A stretch of DNA of 64,000 nt, taken from Eurosta solidaginis. Lineage: Eukaryota; Arthropoda; Insecta; Diptera; Tephritidae. The translations under genes were made by a program, and so were the position numbers. Location: positions 169,212,672 to 169,276,671 of the forward strand of contig NC_090322.1 in the NCBI RefSeq assembly GCF_040869045.1. The letters run 5' to 3'. Under the pieces are notes generated by a model that saw only the letters and a list, made by a program, of their open reading frames with translations, was not told the DNA's origin and did no database searches. Below, in pieces: positions 43,602 through 55,199 of the stretch (position 1 is the stretch's first letter; each line of letters opens with the position of its first letter).

Positions 43602-45060
43602 TCCATATATATAAAAATCAAATTATGTGTGTGTGTGTGTTCGCTATGGAAACGTATTTCACACTTCAATCATCACCAAATTTTGGCCGTAGGTTCCTTC
43701 GATCAACACGAAGGTTTCGATATACCCACCCACGACACCCCACCTCCCATACAAATGAAATTTTGGTACTGCATAACTCTGAAGGTATACATGCCAGAAC
43801 ATTGAAATTCAGTGAGACGTTATATGAGGTCAATCCCTAAGACCACCAATAAAATATGGAATTGGGAAAAAGGGGGCGCGGCACCTCCCATACAAATGGA
43901 ATATATCATACTGCATATCTCTGGATATAGTAATGGTAGGATAATTAAAATTGGTAAGGAGCTATATGACGTTAAGTCCTAACACCTCCAGTAAAATTTG
44001 GAATTGGGAAAGAAGGGGCGTGGCACTTTCCCTACAAATGGGATTTTTCAGAACTATGGCTACCGTACAATCTTAGGTTTTAACACCTAAGGTTTGACGG
44101 CATTGTTGAGTTTGGTTGTTATTCCTTTTGGACGTTTAGTAATCTGCCGCCGTTTGTTAGCTTCAGTCTATCTACATCTTCGATAAAAATCAAATTCTGT
44201 GTGTGTGTTCCCTATGGAAACGTATTTCCCACACTTCATTCATCACCAAATTGTGGCTGTTGGTTCCTTCGATCAAGACGAAGGTTTTTCATATTTTAGA
44301 ATTCAAAATTTTAAAGTTAATATTTTTTTTAGCTATGCGAACGAGCCATATTAGCTCCCAAAAATGGTCAAATCAATTATCGCATTCAAAACCAAATTCC
44401 TGGTGAAGTGACGAAATATAAATAGATCGACACAGTTAAAGATGAAGATCAAATTTTGAATTGTCCAATTGAATTTCTAAACTCTTTAGAACCACATGGA
44501 ACGCCTGCTCATATATTAACTTTGAAAATTGGCTCACCAATCATGCTTCTTCGGAATTTAGACCACCAAACTTGTGCAATGGAACCAGACTTTGCGTTAA
44601 GAAATTAATGCCGAATGTAATCGAAAAAAACAATCATCAGCGGTAAAAGCTAAGGTGAAGGTGTGCTCATACCACGGATCCCAATGATTTCTACAGATTT
44701 TCCGTTCAATTGTAAGCTCTTACGGTTTTCTGTTGCTTTTGCAATTAAAATCAACAAAGTACAAGGACAATCGCTTACTGTTGCAGGATTAAATTTAGAG
44801 AGTCCGTGCTTTTCCCGTGGCCAGCTATATGTTGCTTGCTCTAGAGTTGCAACGCCAAAAAATTTGTTTATCTTTGCACCGATCTTTGCATTACAATAAC
44901 ATACAATAATAAAATGTTTTAAACGAAAATTTCACCAAATATGCGTACAAAATTCAATTCAATTTAGAGAACAATGAACTAAATTATCAACAAACAAAAT
45001 AGAAAAATAACGGAACATTCATTCGATCTCGGGCGTTACAACGTACGCCGGGTAAAGCTA
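43602..45060 (+). mobile_element. Helitron, 1459 bp, with two 5' termini
   Basis: Starts TCCATATATATAAAAATC after an A and ends CCGGGTAAAGCTAG at 45060. Comparison with the uninterrupted repeat B at about 62000 (minus strand ...CACTATAGCATATATA) shows the host continues directly from 43601 to 45061, apart from one T-to-A change. A second 5'-type terminus TCTATCTACATCTTC starts at 44167, followed by the same (GT)n/GGAAACG leader. The minus-strand Helitron at 14359 has the same two-terminus layout. Confidence 0.88.
44330..44899 (+). pseudogene. Helitron PIF1-like helicase C-terminal fragment, damaged
   Basis: Parallel to 14522-15133: AILAPKNGQINYRIQNQIPG, a stop in [30 protein letters not shown], a frameshift after NLDHQT, then from 44663 [31 protein letters not shown] (motif V) and GQLYVACSRVATPKN (motif VI). 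At least one stop and two shifts. No Rep domain. Confidence 0.85.
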
Positions 45061-46202
45061 GAAGCATATATTCCCCATATAACCGATTTTTCAGAAAAGA
45101 GGATCCTTGTCATATCTTCCTCAATTTAACAGATTGAAGCTTCAACCCATATGCTTTCGTATATTGTACATACTGTTGTCTGAAAAAATGGATGAGATCG
45201 CTCGTATATAGAGTATATAACCCCCACAACCGATTGTTTAGATAAGAAGCTTTTGGTAATTACTGCCCCATTTTAACAGAGGTTTCAAATTGCACCGACT
45301 GCTTACGTATAGAGCATTCACTGTTGTCTGAAAATATTGTATAGATAGGTGGTATATGTAGTATACATATGTCCCGTACAGCCGATTGTTCAGATAGGAA
45401 ACTTTTCGTGATTTCTACCCTATTTTAATAGCTAGAAGCTTCAAATTTCACCAAATGCTCGGTGGTATATATATGTATTATATACCCCATTTAACTGTAA
45501 TTTTTGCTCCTTTTTTACGGCTAGAAGCTCAAAATTTCATCAAATACTTACGCTTACGTCATATATTGTTGAAATAAGTGATTTGTAGTCATAGTTTTTA
45601 CATGCAAACCACAAAAGACGTGAAACTTTGCATCCTCACACAAAGTGCCTACATATTTTTTTATTTTATATTTATCTTAAAAATCGCTTAGGTTTGTACA
45701 TCTGTTCACTATATATTTCTTATCTTATACAGCCGATTATTTGGATATTACGAATACGATAAGATTATTGTTCAGCCACATTCATGAAAGGAATGAAGTC
45801 TCGTCCTTACTTGTTTTATCTTAAGGTTATTATGTATGTATTGACATCTAAGGTGCATGTCAGAGCTGTTACTATGAGAACAATCATGTGCCTATTGTGG
45901 TAATGTTCAATTAATCAAAATGCGTGGATCACGCATGTCAAATCGTCAAAGACTAAAATTTATCTGAAAAAGGTTCTATTGTACCCGAAGTAAGGTAAGC
46001 GAGGAGCGATAATTGTTCTTATTTGTTTAGTTATCGGCTTGTTGTCGACGGGTTACAGATGTATCAGGTATTTCATGTTAAAATTTATTGCTATCTGTTT
46101 TATAACAAATCGATAACTTTAAAAAAATCGCTCATACGCCAATAGCATGTCTATAACTGTTTTATAGTAACCCAGAAACTTACAAAAACAACGATAAGTT
46201 TT

Positions 46203-46575
46203 TGATTAAATAAAATAAATATAAGGCGCGCTAAACTTCGAAGAGATTTTAGGCCGAGTTTTTCTTCCAACTTGCATCGTGCTCCTTTTAGCTTTTTCCT
46301 ACAAATTGGCTGGACGGGACCTACTTGTTTTATGCCGGCGCCGAACGGCATCTGCAAGGCAGATGAGTTTTCACTGAGCAGCTTTTCATGGCAGAAACAC
46401 ACTCGGAGTGCTTGCCAAACACTGCCGAGGGGCGACCCCGCTTAGAAAAATTTCCTTCTAATTGAAAAAACTTGTTTCTAAAATTTTTGATGTTACTTTT
46501 CCCGGTGCGTGAACCCAGAATCTTCGGTGTGGTAGGCGGATCACGCTACCATCACACCACGGCGGCCGCCTATAT
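46203..46575 (-). mobile_element. tRNA-derived SINE, copy 4, reversed
   Basis: A full copy on the minus strand: head near 46570 (GCCGCCGTGGTGTGATGGTA reversed), B-box GGTTCACGC, body, and A/T tail at about 46205-46222. CGATAAGTTTT (46192-46202) and CGATAACTTTT (46576-46586) may be the duplication, with one mismatch; the surrounding CGATAA repeats make that uncertain. Confidence 0.9.
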
Positions 46576-46664
46576 CGATAACTTTTCTATAATACACCGG
46601 TCACAATTGGTAATACTCTGATAGTGAATCGATAATATTTTTGGTATCGATAACTTTTCGATAA

Positions 46665-47441
46665 GGTTAGGTTATGTTGAACTGGCCGGTCCATGATTAC
46701 CTCACATAAACTGAATGAGTACGTAGTGTTACCAGATGTTTTTTTTAACGACCGAACTGAAAAACCCTATCGAAAACCAGGACCTATGTTATAAAATAAC
46801 TCCGTCCTCTTGGCAAATACTAGAATTTTCCTATGGCTTAATCCACTTGCTGCTTTTAGATCTGACAGCTGTATCACTCCTAATAGCTGGAATCTCAGCC
46901 TGGCAAGCGCAGGGCAGGCGCACAAAACGTGCTGGATCGTTTCCTCCTTTAACGCGCATTTCCTACATCTGCTATCACTAACCAAGTTTAACTTAGAGGC
47001 ATGTAACGCCAGACAATAGTCTCCAATCAGATTACCTATCATTAGTGTACAGTCCGCGCTTTTTAGTGATGGCAGCAACTTTGTTAGTCTAAAGTTGTAA
47101 GACCTACATATAATCTTCGACACTTTACAGTCCCGCGCTTGGACCCACACCCCTTTCCTGCTTGGCCGATCGTGGGCACCTCTCGCCTTCTCTCAATCTC
47201 ACCCAAATCTAATTTGGATATCTACGGAGCAAGTTTCAAGGGATACGCCTTTCTTAGCTAGTTCATCCGCGTTTTCAATCCCATCTATTCCCATATGCCC
47301 TGGGGCCCAATGTAGCTATATTGTTTTCCCCGTCCCGATTCTTTCCAGGGATTGCTCACACTTTTAGATGCTGTGCTATGCGAGACTATTTCCTTAATTG
47401 CTGATTGGCTGCCAATATAAAAGTTAAGTTTAAAAGTTTTT
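46665..47441 (-). mobile_element. LOA-type LINE, 5'-truncated copy
   Basis: A 777-bp insertion with a perfect 14-bp duplication TAACTTTTCGATAA (46651-46664, 47442-47455). It covers the 3' untranslated region, the zinc knuckle (CRKCALKEETIQHVLC, within the open 127-codon frame at 47150-46767) and part of RNase H. A standard 5' truncation, same family as 27705-33323. Confidence 0.92.
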
Positions 47442-47533
47442 TAACTTTTCGATAAAAAATCGATCTCTCCGATTAATCGATAAATTTTTGACAACAAACC
47501 CTTAACTTATCGATGTACAGACAGCATCTAATT

Positions 47534-47867
47534 GATAACCTTTCGTTTCTTTTCCTTTCCTCTTATTTCCGTTCCTTTCCTTTCTTTTCTTTTCCGACTA
47601 ACCTTACTTGCACTTTACACTTAACGCTTACGTACAGGATTCTCCATACCGTGAGCAAATCTCTAACTTTTCTATAAAAAATTGATACCGTTTCGGTAAT
47701 AAATCGATACCTTTTCGATAACAAACCAATAGTTGATAACCTTTCCTTTCGTTTACATTCCTTTTCTAATCTTTCCGTTCCTTTCCTTTGTTTTATTTTT
47801 CGAGTAACCTTACGCTTGCATTTACACTTTACCCTTACATTCGAGATTCCCCATACCGTGAGCAAAG
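47534..47867. repeat. Approximately 205-bp tandem duplication
   Basis: GATAACCTTTC...CCTTTCCTTT...CTTGCA.TTTACACTT...CCATACCGTGAGCAAA occurs twice (47534-47659 and 47735-47866), with CCATACCGTGAGCAAA starting at 47644 and 47851. Pyrimidine-rich (CCTTT)n makes up part of each unit. Non-coding. Confidence 0.8.
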
Positions 47868-48009
47868 ATGTTTATACATCAAAAAGCCATCTTGAACATT
47901 CCAGTCAGCCAGTTTGACGTATAAGATATCACACTATGCTTGAAGCTATGACAACGTTCCTTCTAGCATTCTGTCTTTATACTACAGCACCGATCCTTGC
48001 TTCCACACT

Positions 48010-49754
48010 ATAGTCAGCCTAAGAGATTTTTTGAATAAAAACGTTGGAGTCGAAGCGTTTTTTATCAACAACTGTTACTTAACTGTCTCTAGACCGATTT
48101 CAGACCGATAAGTCTTACGTCCTTTCTCCTCAAAATCCTGAAAAGATTGCTGGAGTAGCATGCACACAGAAAAACTTTCCAACTCTCAACATGCTACCCA
48201 AAGGCAAATCCATAGAGATAGCACTCCACGCTGTCACCTGTAGGATAGAGAAAAGGTTTTGCTTTAAGGACTTTAGTCTTGGCATCTTTCTTGTCATAGA
48301 AGGAGCATTTAACAATGTCTATCCGCAAGCCGTAGTCGACTCTTTATTGCACATGGTTCTGGACCTGCCACTTGTGAAATTCGTGGAGCACCTACTAACG
48401 AGGAGAACTATCCCATTATGTTTATAATACGGTACGAGTCCAGGAGAACTCCCCAAGAAGGTGTGCTGCCCCCTAATGGTGACTATTGTTGAAGTTAGAA
48501 ACAACCGGTTGCCAAATTGTCGTTTACGCCGATGACATAGCTCTAACGGCAACCAGAAAATATTTTCAGAGCTTAGGTGAGCCAAGTGAACTCTGCGCAG
48601 ACTAAAATGGCGCTACAAAATAACACCTTTCAAACCTCGAACTCTCATCAGGGGTTAAGTACCTCGACGTTATTATAGATAGCAAATTGAACTGGAATAA
48701 GCATGGCGAGGATAGGTTCAGAAAGGCCATTACATTTGTTTTACACCGCGGTCGTTAGGACCATCTTATTCTATAACACTACGGTTTGGTGGCGGACATT
48801 CGAATGATACAGCACACTCAGTAGGTTGACTAGGGTGCATCGGGCAGCCGAAATGCGTATATAATTGACACTATCCTCCACATCCAAAAGTCTCAAGAGA
48901 TTATTTTAACCTACTCCCAGTAGACATATATGGTAAGCTCGATACGAGTTGTCATTCGGTAAGACTGAATGCAATCCTGCCTTAGAGCGATATTATATTT
49001 GGCCATAACACTATTCTGGAAACCATTGCGTAAAATTTAGTCATCTTGATTATACTACTCCGAGTCTTCCTCTTACGTATGACACCAAACTGAATGACAA
49101 TATGGGCAATGTTATCTATTCAAAAGATTTTCCGCTCTCTTTAAGCCTTTTCGGCTGAACTGAAAACCATAAGACGCTGCTCAATGGCAACTGTCTAAAA
49201 ATCTCACGTCAATTGTAATTTACTCTGACAGCCAAGCCGTGTGCAAAGCTCTTCAAAGCAAGAGGACTTCATCAAAGGTTGCCATAAAATACAGGCTGGT
49301 ACAGTGGTGTTCCTGAGAACTGTGTTGCTGTAATCCTAATGACTACATTTACCGAGAAAGCCAATGTAAGATGGGCATTAGAACCCACCTGTGAGGTGTC
49401 TCGACCAACTCGACGCAAAAATGAGAACCGAACTAGGTTCCTTATGAATCTCAGTCGTTTGTCCTCAGCTCCACTAATCGGGTAATCAACGGGACACTGT
49501 CTGATGGGAGTACACGGCGATCACATGGCAATGACTTTTGTCGAAGCTGTAGGAACGTGGAGGAGATAGAATGTGTTGAACATTTCCTCTACAGATGGGC
49601 GTCTCTAACCAGAGCACGCAGAATTTCTGAATAAGTACATCATTGGCTGTTTAGCGGAGGTTGGATCCGCTGAAATAAGCGCGTACAAACGACTTCTTAA
49701 ACATATAAAGAAAGAAGACCATTGGCTCATTCAGTGGGCCAGCTGGCCTGAGTA
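48010..49754 (+). pseudogene. Second LOA/R1-type LINE, heavily decayed
   Basis: Plus strand. Motifs by position: RPISL-like near 48095; KSIEIALHAVTCRIEK and FLVIEGAFNNV (48205-48320, open frame from 48191); TPQEGVL (48452); YADDIALTAT (about 48525), the catalytic box; VKYLDVIIDSKLNWNKH (48655); SDSQAVCKALQS of RNase H (about 49220-49260); and a C-terminal IIGCLAEVGSAEISAYKRLL ending at TGA about 49754. The 3' end runs into TAACCTAACCTAATCTAAC. Many stops and shifts; a different family from 27705-33323. Confidence 0.8.
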
Positions 49755-49794
49755 AACCTTGCTGGAGACAGCCATTGTAACCTAACCTAATCTA

Positions 49795-50982
49795 ACAGTG
49801 AAAGAAGGGCAATATTATCTAAGGACCGTTTTCATTATTTCTAGCTAAGTTAGAGTTGCACCGGAGGACAGCGAAACTTCTAATAGCTTCATTAGACATT
49901 CTCGTTTTCGCCAACACAGTTGCCTTTGGTTACTCTTTTGCTTTAAACTTAGCTGACGGTCGCTGCTTTGGTTAGTATAGAGAAAATGAGAACTTCGATA
50001 ACTTACTATCGAATGACTAACTGAAGATGATGCAAACGACCCCAAGTCGCAGTTTACTATCACGTTTATCCGTAATCGCAACCACAGCTCTCGTCACTGG
50101 AACAACAGGCTTTGAATCAAACATGAAAGTTTGATAGCAGCGTGCAAGGCCGTTTCTACAGTCGGCTAAATACATACAACACAGTTCACAAAGTAAATTG
50201 GTTAATATTTTTGCATTTAATTGTTCCTGCGACGGAATCTTAGATTGGTTCTGTGATTGCGATTCTTTATAAGCGTGATGGCGAACAATACGCATATGCT
50301 GTCACAATTAGTCAGTCTTTAGGTGGTTGTGGAAAATCATAGATACATAAATATTCGGCATTTTTCATGTGAACCATATCAGAGTTTCCAATCTACAAGC
50401 TTGCGCAATAAACTGGCGAATACATAGAAATTAAGTGTTTTCGGAAGTTGAATAGATTTAACCTACTTACATAAAACGAATGTCATGGTAGCGGTGCGTT
50501 CACAGGCTCTAAATAAAAAAGTTGCAAAAGACTGTGTTTAATGTTAAGAAGGTCTCAGAAAAAACTTGCTTTTATCCTTCAATTGCAACTTCAAATCAAA
50601 TTGGTATCAAATTTTTGAAATTATATGTCATTGTCTCAAATTAGTGGCGTCGTAAAAGGCGAATAAATGAAGACTCGTTCTAGAAACTAGAAAATACATC
50701 CGATAACTGCCTCTGCCATGATATCAAAAACATGCTCAACGCCTGTAACGCCAAAGAGGGCAAGGAAATGGGTTTGGTCCTAGAGTCGAAAAACTTATCC
50801 TACAGGAAGTAACATCTCTAAACGGGTTGATTGACTCTGCCGTAGCTTGAAATATAGTCATCTGCAGTACCAGGTTCAAGCATAACACCATACATAAATC
50901 TAATTTATTGTCGCCTGATCGAAACACGAACACGAAACCAAATCGAACACTTCGTTATCCACAGCAAGCAAGTTTCAAGTGT
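49795..50982. other. Nothing recognised
   Basis: About 1.2 kb without assignable content. Two overlapping minus-strand open frames at 50295-50017 and 50081-49845 (92 and 78 codons) match nothing I know and lack supporting features. Confidence 0.35.
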
Positions 50983-50990
50983 CCTCGTTC

Positions 50991-51093
50991 CAGGCATGCT
51001 TAAGCAACGAACCGATATCATTTCGTTACGGTAATCAACGTTAATAAAAGAAACAAAGTCATTTCATATTGGTTCGTTGGTTAAGCATGCCTG
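50991..51093. mobile_element. 103-bp hAT-type MITE
   Basis: Inverted termini CAGGCATGCTTAAGCAACGA and TCGTTGGTTAAGCATGCCTG match over 26 of 28 bases. Flanks CCTCGTTC (50983-50990) and CCTCGTTG (51094-51101) form an 8-bp duplication with one change. Only about 47 bases lie between the arms. Confidence 0.8.
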
Positions 51094-51924
51094 CCTCGTT
51101 GTGCGCACTCTAAGACGTCCATATATCGACTCGGACTGCTATCTTCTGGCAACCGAAGTACGTACAAATATCTGTGCAGCAAAGAACGTGCGCGTAGTGA
51201 CACAAGGAAATTTTGCTGTCGATATGCTGCTCACGAAACAGACAGCAGATGACATAAATGAATGGATTTGCAACTCTTTGTTTCGAGAGAGCGCTGTCAA
51301 AATGCACATTTTTTATAACATTTGTCAATGATGCCACTCCAAACAAAAATGAATAGATCTGAATATGGGGATTTTTGACATACATTTCGGCGATTATAGT
51401 TTCAATCATTTAATAAAATGATAGTCGTAACATATTCATTTCTTTAAACTTATTTTGCAATAATGCGACTAGTTAGAGTCAAATATAAGCAAATCTAAGT
51501 AAAATTTACATTTGGATTAAATTAATTAGTCAAATATTGTAACGCATTTAACTCACAGTGAAAACCATATATTCTTTTGAAATTTCAGTAAATCGGACCT
51601 ATGATATAATAGTTAACATCATTTAATGGATAGGGCTTATCCTATATGTCTGACGTTTCAGGTTCTGTGATCAAAATGTACTGGTTGCATCGGGACTTCA
51701 TATTTACAAAACCTGTTTTTAGCGATAACTTTTGAATAGGAAATAATATTTACCCTCCGCCTTCGAACTAATAATATTTGCACTAAAACAAGTATTTTTA
51801 TCTTTTTCCCACAATTTTTAACGTATTTCTACAGTTGCAGGTCAAACTAAAATTTACCGAAATTTTTGGCCCGTTTTTCATTCTAGCTGGCACATTTTTT
51901 CTTCTGGCAGCCGCTTCAACTGGC

Positions 51925-51978
51925 GCGAGGGATTTATCTGTGATTGTTGCCAGTTCAAATTTGAGATAAATCCCTCGT
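51925..51978. repeat. Hairpin, 14 of 15-bp stem
   Basis: GCGAGGGATTTATCT (51925-51939) and AGATAAATCCCTCGT (51964-51978) pair at 14 of 15 positions around a 24-base loop. The flanks also show partial complementarity. May be a tiny MITE. Confidence 0.6.
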
Positions 51979-53366
51979 GAGAGCGCAAAAAATGAGAGTT
52001 TCGTATCAAGTTATCTTTGGCAGATGATTATTACTCGACTCTCACATATACGCAATGTAAACAATCTTCGATCTGACGATGTGACCGTGTTATGGTATCG
52101 CATTTTCGGTGGAAGCAGTAAGGAAGGCGGTCGGCATGATGTGGTGGTGCACATTGGCTAGTCATTGGCGGCTGGGGCGGGTCCTTGCCAACCTTACTGT
52201 TCCTGCGCCATAATCAGAAAAAAAGTTCCTATCATGCCTTTAAAAAAACTGACACAGCGCAGAACTAATTCAAAACGCTGGAAATTCTCAACAAAACGAC
52301 ATCCGGTCGAACCGGATGCCACGGACAGACCCTTAAATTCAATTCAAAATTCAAAAAAAACTAAACGCAAAAAAATTTACCGAACCGGACATGGCCGGTT
52401 ACTAACGCTGAAGTTCAAAAAAAAAACGCTGAAAAGTTAAAATACAAAAAGGAAAAGGGCCGAATATAACTTGGGGGCGCCGAGGGTGTTGTTGCGACGC
52501 CCGGTGCTTATACCCACCCTCAAATCCATGGCCACCGACGCACCTATTTTTCGGTGGCCCCTTACCTGGTAACCCTACGTGCCTTCTAAATGACCCAGAA
52601 CACCAGCATTCCCATTTTATTTACAAAGTTTATTCAATACTCATTTCTATTAACGTATGTATGCTACAAAAAAAAAATACGATAGTGCAGGTTTCTTAAC
52701 CAGGGCTACAGCATTGTTGAACTACGAATAGCTATTCGCACTATGAAAATGTAGGTAAGTGTGTGTAGTGTATAAAGTGAGAGAAAAAAAATTATCCAAC
52801 AGTTCACACTTTATTGGGCCGAAATCGAAAACGAAATCTAATATGAATACTTAAGTCTGGCTAAGTTTGTTCTGTTGGGGGTTCTTTTCTTTTCTCTTAC
52901 TTTTGCTCGTAATATTTCGAGTTATACATATATTTATGTCTCCCCCTTTTTTTTATTTTTTGACAATCGTTATAACGCTTTGTGTGAAAAAAAAAAATTT
53001 GTTATTAAATGTACTTATGTATAGTAAATATAATACATACAACGTAAGAATTTGGTCGAGTACCCCTTTTCTGTTTTCCATTCACAAAACATATTTTAAG
53101 CTATAAAGTTGGGATACAAATTCCGATAATTGGGGCTCTCTTACAAAATTATTATGTTGTTGTAGTAGAACTTATTTTTGAGTGTAACAAAATATCAATT
53201 TGGTATAACGCATAGTATAATGACACTAACATGTAATATGTACCAAGAAAATTTGTTATAAAAGCAATAAAGATTAAATTTGTATAGCGCTATGTATTAT
53301 ATGCACGTATATTATTTTCTTCTGGTTGTTCGAACGATATTGCTAGCAATAGTGATTCATATGTAT

Positions 53367-53368
<2 letters not shown>

Positions 53369-53402
<34 letters not shown>
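53369..53402. repeat. (AT)17 microsatellite
   Basis: Seventeen uninterrupted AT units. Confidence 0.95.
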
Positions 53403-53405
<3 letters not shown>

Positions 53406-53889
53406 ATTTAAATGATATAAGAAAAGAGAGTTTAAATCTTCTAGCCAATTCGTGCATAAACAAATTTTTTTTTTTTCTAACAATTTATGGTTGAGCTCCA
53501 AAAATGGATCGCTAAAACGTCTCACGTGATAAGGACGGCTTATTATCAATAAAATTTATAGAGCTAACTTCAAACATTTTAAAGCGACAAAATATATTAT
53601 TAAAATGATATAAAAAAAAGGATGTATGCCCTTTGTTGTAAAGCTAACAATTTCAAGTATTCAATAATAAAATTTGACGAGAAAAATCGACCCTTGTTAA
53701 ATGGTTCAACCGGACTGTATAAAACCCTCTAAGTATTACTTAGAAGTTTCCTTAACTACCCTGCAAAAAACACGCTCGTCATTCCACGTCATTGGACTAG
53801 TCATTTTACAGTCATTGGTTATATTCATAGTCACATTTGTATGGCCGTGGGTAAGCTTTATGACTAAATTTTTTTGTAGGGTAACTATT

Positions 53890-54830
53890 TTTAAGTCTAT
53901 ACAAGGCTGATACTTACATGGCCGCCAGAGTACGTACCATGGGCCTCTGCCGGCGTGGTTACTGTTACGCTGTTGTTGGTTGTGGTGCGTGGTCTTGGGC
54001 GCTCTGTTGGTACTGTTGGTGGTTGTTGCGCTCTGGTCCGAGGTGATCGAGTGAACCTGGTGACAATGAAAGTTCGTGTTGACTTTTACGACCTGGATGA
54101 CTTGGTGCTAATTGGGCGTTCGTTGTATTACGCTGCAGCGTACTGCTGGCCCTGGAGGCGGAGGTGGTGCCGGACGCTGTTCCAAAGGTGGTAGTGTACT
54201 TCGTAAACGTAGAGAAAGGGGTTTATCTTCGGATACCAAGGGTTCTCATCACAATTAGTTTAGTGCCGTCTGAATCCGAATCGGAATCACTAGTACTTTC
54301 CTCACTAGGTGTGACTGTGAAACGCCGACCTACTTCAACTGGATATTCTATACGGTTTGTGTCCACACAACACCACCGTTGTAAGGTTTATTACCACCCA
54401 AAATAGACGAGTAGAAAAGAGGTTTGTCGGAATGGACTGTGTCGGTACTTTGCGCTATCGACTCTTCCTAGTTTCTGGGCATTTACCTGTTTGTTCTTTT
54501 AGTAGTTGGGTTAAGGAATCGGCCTGCAATTCCTCATTGTAGTCTTTTGGTTCTTCAACAATACTCGCTTGAATACGTGCACAGCCGGCGAGGGTGTTTT
54601 GCGATTAGTTGAATATAGTTGGGGATGTGCAGTTGATGTAAGCAATAAAGTTAATGAAGCAGTATCGGTGCTTGACGCCTTTGCTGCAGAAGTTGTGCCA
54701 ATAGATGTTGCACGATCCTTTTGTATAATCGCAGGGCCGCCAAAAATTAGGCTAAAGCAAATCACAAATCTTTCCACCAAATTCCAAGAATTAACGGAAG
54801 AAACACACGTTCTGTTATTCTAAGCTTTCA
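53890..54830 (-). pseudogene. Unrecognised decayed coding-like stretch
   Basis: Less AT-rich than its surroundings. The minus strand yields protein-like pieces in shifting frames: EEPKDYNEELQADSLTQLL (about 54550-54495), RRFTVTPSEESTSDSDSDSD (about 54330-54265), EDKPLSLRLRSTLPPLEQRP with a proline run (about 54225-54150), and a Gln/Asn/Thr-rich piece to about 53930. A perfect GTAAGTAT donor-like site follows at about 53920. No family is recognised; a retrotransposon gag or a host pseudogene are both possible. Confidence 0.4.
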
Positions 54831-55199
54831 TAAATTTAGTGACTTTCAAATGACCTTCTCGTTTGTATAACGGCTTCTTTGAGAGTTTTTCTTTCTTTTT
54901 TTCTTCTCTCAATGTCTAAATTGGTTTTTCGTTCGCCGGAAACTCATGGCATTTTTTTTCGCTAGTGATCACCGGTCTTTCTTTCTTGTTTTTCGATACT
55001 TTTGTATCGCAACTTTCGCCCCATCACCAGTCACTAGGTGTGTTAGTACGAAAACGCTCCCAAGTGGACTGTAACCGTAGACCATAACAGCAGACCGTAA
55101 CAACCGAGCAGTGGGAGCATATTTCTCTCTTATTACGTAACGCTGCTGCTGACACTATAGGTTTCCAGCGAGCGCGCAAACACAACTGATACGATAAGT

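Larger units (their letters stand above)
43335..45818 (-). repeat. Repeat B, complete, interrupted by a Helitron
   Basis: Same construction as repeat A but a different body. Read on the minus strand it starts at 45818 with TAAAACAAGTAAGG, has a subterminal inverted repeat CCTTTCATGAA (43335-43345, inverted at 45781-45791, perfect 11 bp), and a tail CAAAGTTAATATACC like repeat A. The body repeats a module built on 'aaccgattgttcagata' and 'gaagcttcaaattt'. The second copy is at 61380-62118. The Helitron occupies 43602-45060. Confidence 0.85.
46080..47760. repeat. TATCGATA/CGATAA-rich degenerate array
   Basis: Outside its SINE and LINE insertions this stretch repeats TATCGATAACTTTTCGATAA-like units (46570-46664, 47442-47520, 47680-47735). 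The core TATCGATA is the DRE motif bound by DREF in flies, but array-like repetition suggests a satellite-like origin rather than a promoter. Confidence 0.6.
51102..53889. other. Mostly unassigned DNA
   Basis: No recognised gene. A plus-strand open frame 52165-52440 (91 codons, Lys/Arg-rich: KKLTQRRTNSKRWK) has no recognised homology. A short GC-richer segment (52475-52580) interrupts the AT-rich background. A hairpin and a dinucleotide repeat are listed separately. Confidence 0.35.

Noticed and set aside
48590..48660. Minus-strand CTGATGA...GAAA pattern
   Set aside because: Stem II cannot pair, and the stretch is decayed LINE coding sequence on the other strand.
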